Below are positions 14,625 through 15,163 of a DNA stretch of 15,163 nucleotides, piece after piece. The stretch's first letter is position 1; the number at the start of each line of letters is the position of its first letter. The translations under genes were made by a program, and so were the position numbers. This DNA is from HK-STAS-PATE-2 sp035906575 (GTDB lineage: Bacteria; Patescibacteriota; Patescibacteriia; 2-12-FULL-60-25), in assembly GCA_035906575.1 (NCBI GenBank), contig JAMIEW010000057.1, forward strand, positions 1 to 15,163. Reading direction: 5' to 3'. The notes beneath the pieces are model-generated. The model was not told the origin of the DNA, did no database searches, and saw nothing but the letters and a program-made list of their open reading frames with translations.

Positions 14625-15023
14625 GTGCATCAAGACGAGCCTGACGTTCTCGCTCCTTTACCCTCTGACCCGCCTGAAGTCGTTGTCGAAAAAGAGTTGA
14701 TGGCCTATGTCATCGAGCTTGAATCAAGCGACCTGTCACCAAAGAGTATTCGCGAGTGCTTGCAGCTGTATTGCATGAAGCGTCGCCGAACGTTCGAGGA
14801 TAATCTTCGTCTTGCGGCGATGGTTACCGTCGCATTCTTCATCTGTTTTTTGGCTTTGGTCGCCTCGATCTTCGTCACCGAAGATGGTCAGTGCCTTTTT
14901 GCTTTTGTTGCGATGCTTGTCGCGTGCTTGGCGGTGTCTGCCTTGCTAAATGTCATTAACTGGACCAAGCGCCTAGATGCATTGAAAGACTTCGAGTACC
15001 AATGTAGGCCGCCTGATAACTGA
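14625..15023 (+). CDS. Small two-helix membrane protein of unknown function
   Basis: 132 residues from GTG 14625, chosen because of the Shine-Dalgarno 8 bases upstream; ATG 14589 would add 12 residues. I do not recognise the family. The N-terminal 60 residues are hydrophilic and acidic, with a proline-rich start (APLPSDPPEVVVEKE) and a likely amphipathic helix (SDLSPKSIRECLQLYCMKRR). Two membrane helices follow, near residues 62-82 (MVTVAFFICFLALVASIFV) and 88-109 (LFAFVAMLVACLAVSALLNV), joined by a short VTEDGQC loop. A short charged tail ends CRPPDN. The basic KRRR before the first helix predicts that both ends face the cytoplasm. It stands alone, with its own ribosome binding site and terminator, between dus and uvrB. 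Coding status is likely from the start and stop signals and helix pattern, though not supported by homology. Confidence 0.7.
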   Translation: MHQDEPDVLAPLPSDPPEVVVEKELMAYVIELESSDLSPKSIRECLQLYCMKRRRTFEDNLRLAAMVTVAFFICFLALVASIFVTEDGQCLFAFVAMLVACLAVSALLNVINWTKRLDALKDFEYQCRPPDN

Positions 15024-15026
15024 GAT

Positions 15027-15053
15027 GAGCCCTGCTGACTTGCGGGGCTCTTT
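15027..15053 (+). terminator. Intrinsic terminator after the small membrane protein gene
   Basis: GAGCCCTGC (15027-15035) pairs with GCGGGGCTC (15042-15050) over 9 bp, including one U-G pair, around the loop TGACTT. A short T stretch (TTTCGTT) follows. It begins 3 bases after the stop codon. Confidence 0.75.
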
Positions 15054-15068
15054 CGTTACAGGCATGAT
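15040..15068 (+). promoter_or_regulatory. Candidate uvrB promoter, near-leaderless
   Basis: TTGCGG (15040-15045), 17-base spacer, CATGAT (15063-15068), then 6 bases to the uvrB ATG. Hexamer matches are modest. The -35 overlaps the terminator stem of the upstream gene. If real, transcription would start at or next to the A of the ATG. Confidence 0.35.
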
Positions 15069-15074
15069 ACCCCC

Positions 15075-15163
15075 ATGTCCGAAAAATTCGTCCTCAAGTC
15101 CGATTATAAGCCCTCGGGTGACCAGCCTGAAGCGATTGCAGGGCTTATTCAGGGTGTCCAAGA
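15075..15163 (+). CDS. uvrB: Excinuclease ABC subunit B (UvrB), N-terminal fragment, cut by window end
   Basis: Only 29 complete codons are present, but MSEKFVLKSDYKPSGDQPEA matches the very conserved UvrB N-terminus (F-x-L-x-S-D-Y-x-P-x-G-D-Q-P-x-A-I). UvrB is the helicase-like damage-verifying subunit of nucleotide excision repair, working with UvrA and UvrC. The Walker A motif should follow just past the window. The ATG at 15075 is the only sensible start, and no good Shine-Dalgarno is seen. With the photolyase 8 kb away, the window carries two UV-repair functions, but they are separate units. Confidence 0.9.
   Translation, partial: MSEKFVLKSDYKPSGDQPEAIAGLIQGVQ

Overview
This window looks like a chromosomal stretch of a bacterium with a compact genome and the standard bacterial code. 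TGA is a real stop here: ftsW, murG and the M23 peptidase gene all end in TGA, two of them inside 4-base ATGA overlaps. That rules out the lineages that read TGA as glycine. The MurG and MurD proteins carry unusual motifs (GGGTMGP instead of GGTGGH in MurG), genes are packed with overlaps, and Shine-Dalgarno sequences are mostly absent. I read this as most likely a member of the Candidate Phyla Radiation (Patescibacteria). That is an inference from protein character and layout, at about 0.6 confidence. No mobile element, CRISPR array or phage gene is visible.

Layout. Bases 1-5076 (+) are one tightly coupled run: the end of ftsW, murG, a polyprenyl diphosphate synthase (crtE-like), crtB and crtI. 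Neighbouring genes overlap or lie 1 base apart. The run therefore joins peptidoglycan synthesis to carotenoid synthesis. Convergent to crtI, at 5073-5903 (-), is a UbiA-family prenyltransferase resembling lycopene elongases. Divergent from it, at 5940-7307 (+), is a class II CPD photolyase. These five genes form a light-protection block: pigment synthesis, probable pigment elongation, and direct repair of UV damage.

Bases 7312-7632 hold no protein gene but are dense in signals: a promoter with an inverted repeat around its -10 box, tRNA-Lys(UUU), an intrinsic terminator, then a strong extended -10 promoter followed within about 20 bases by a second intrinsic terminator and a foldable leader that could hide the next ribosome binding site. 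That leader precedes a cell-envelope operon (7633-10812, +): a GT4 glycosyltransferase, murD and a TagA/WecG-type glycosyltransferase. Then come gltX and a secreted M23 peptidase with a long coiled coil (10838-13551, +), a bidirectional terminator, a convergent tRNA-dihydrouridine synthase (13590-14549, -), a small two-helix membrane protein (14625-15023, +), and the first 29 codons of uvrB.

How it works together. FtsW, MurG, MurD and the M23 peptidase belong to making and remodelling peptidoglycan; the GT4 and TagA-type enzymes suggest an additional lipid-linked surface polymer. CrtE, CrtB and CrtI should take isoprenoid precursors to a red acyclic carotene, and the UbiA-like enzyme could add C5 units to its ends. 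The most notable points are the carotenoid-photolyase block inside a cell-wall cluster, the repeated placement of -10-like boxes 6-8 bases before start codons (suggesting leaderless mRNAs), and the structured leader at 7531-7632.
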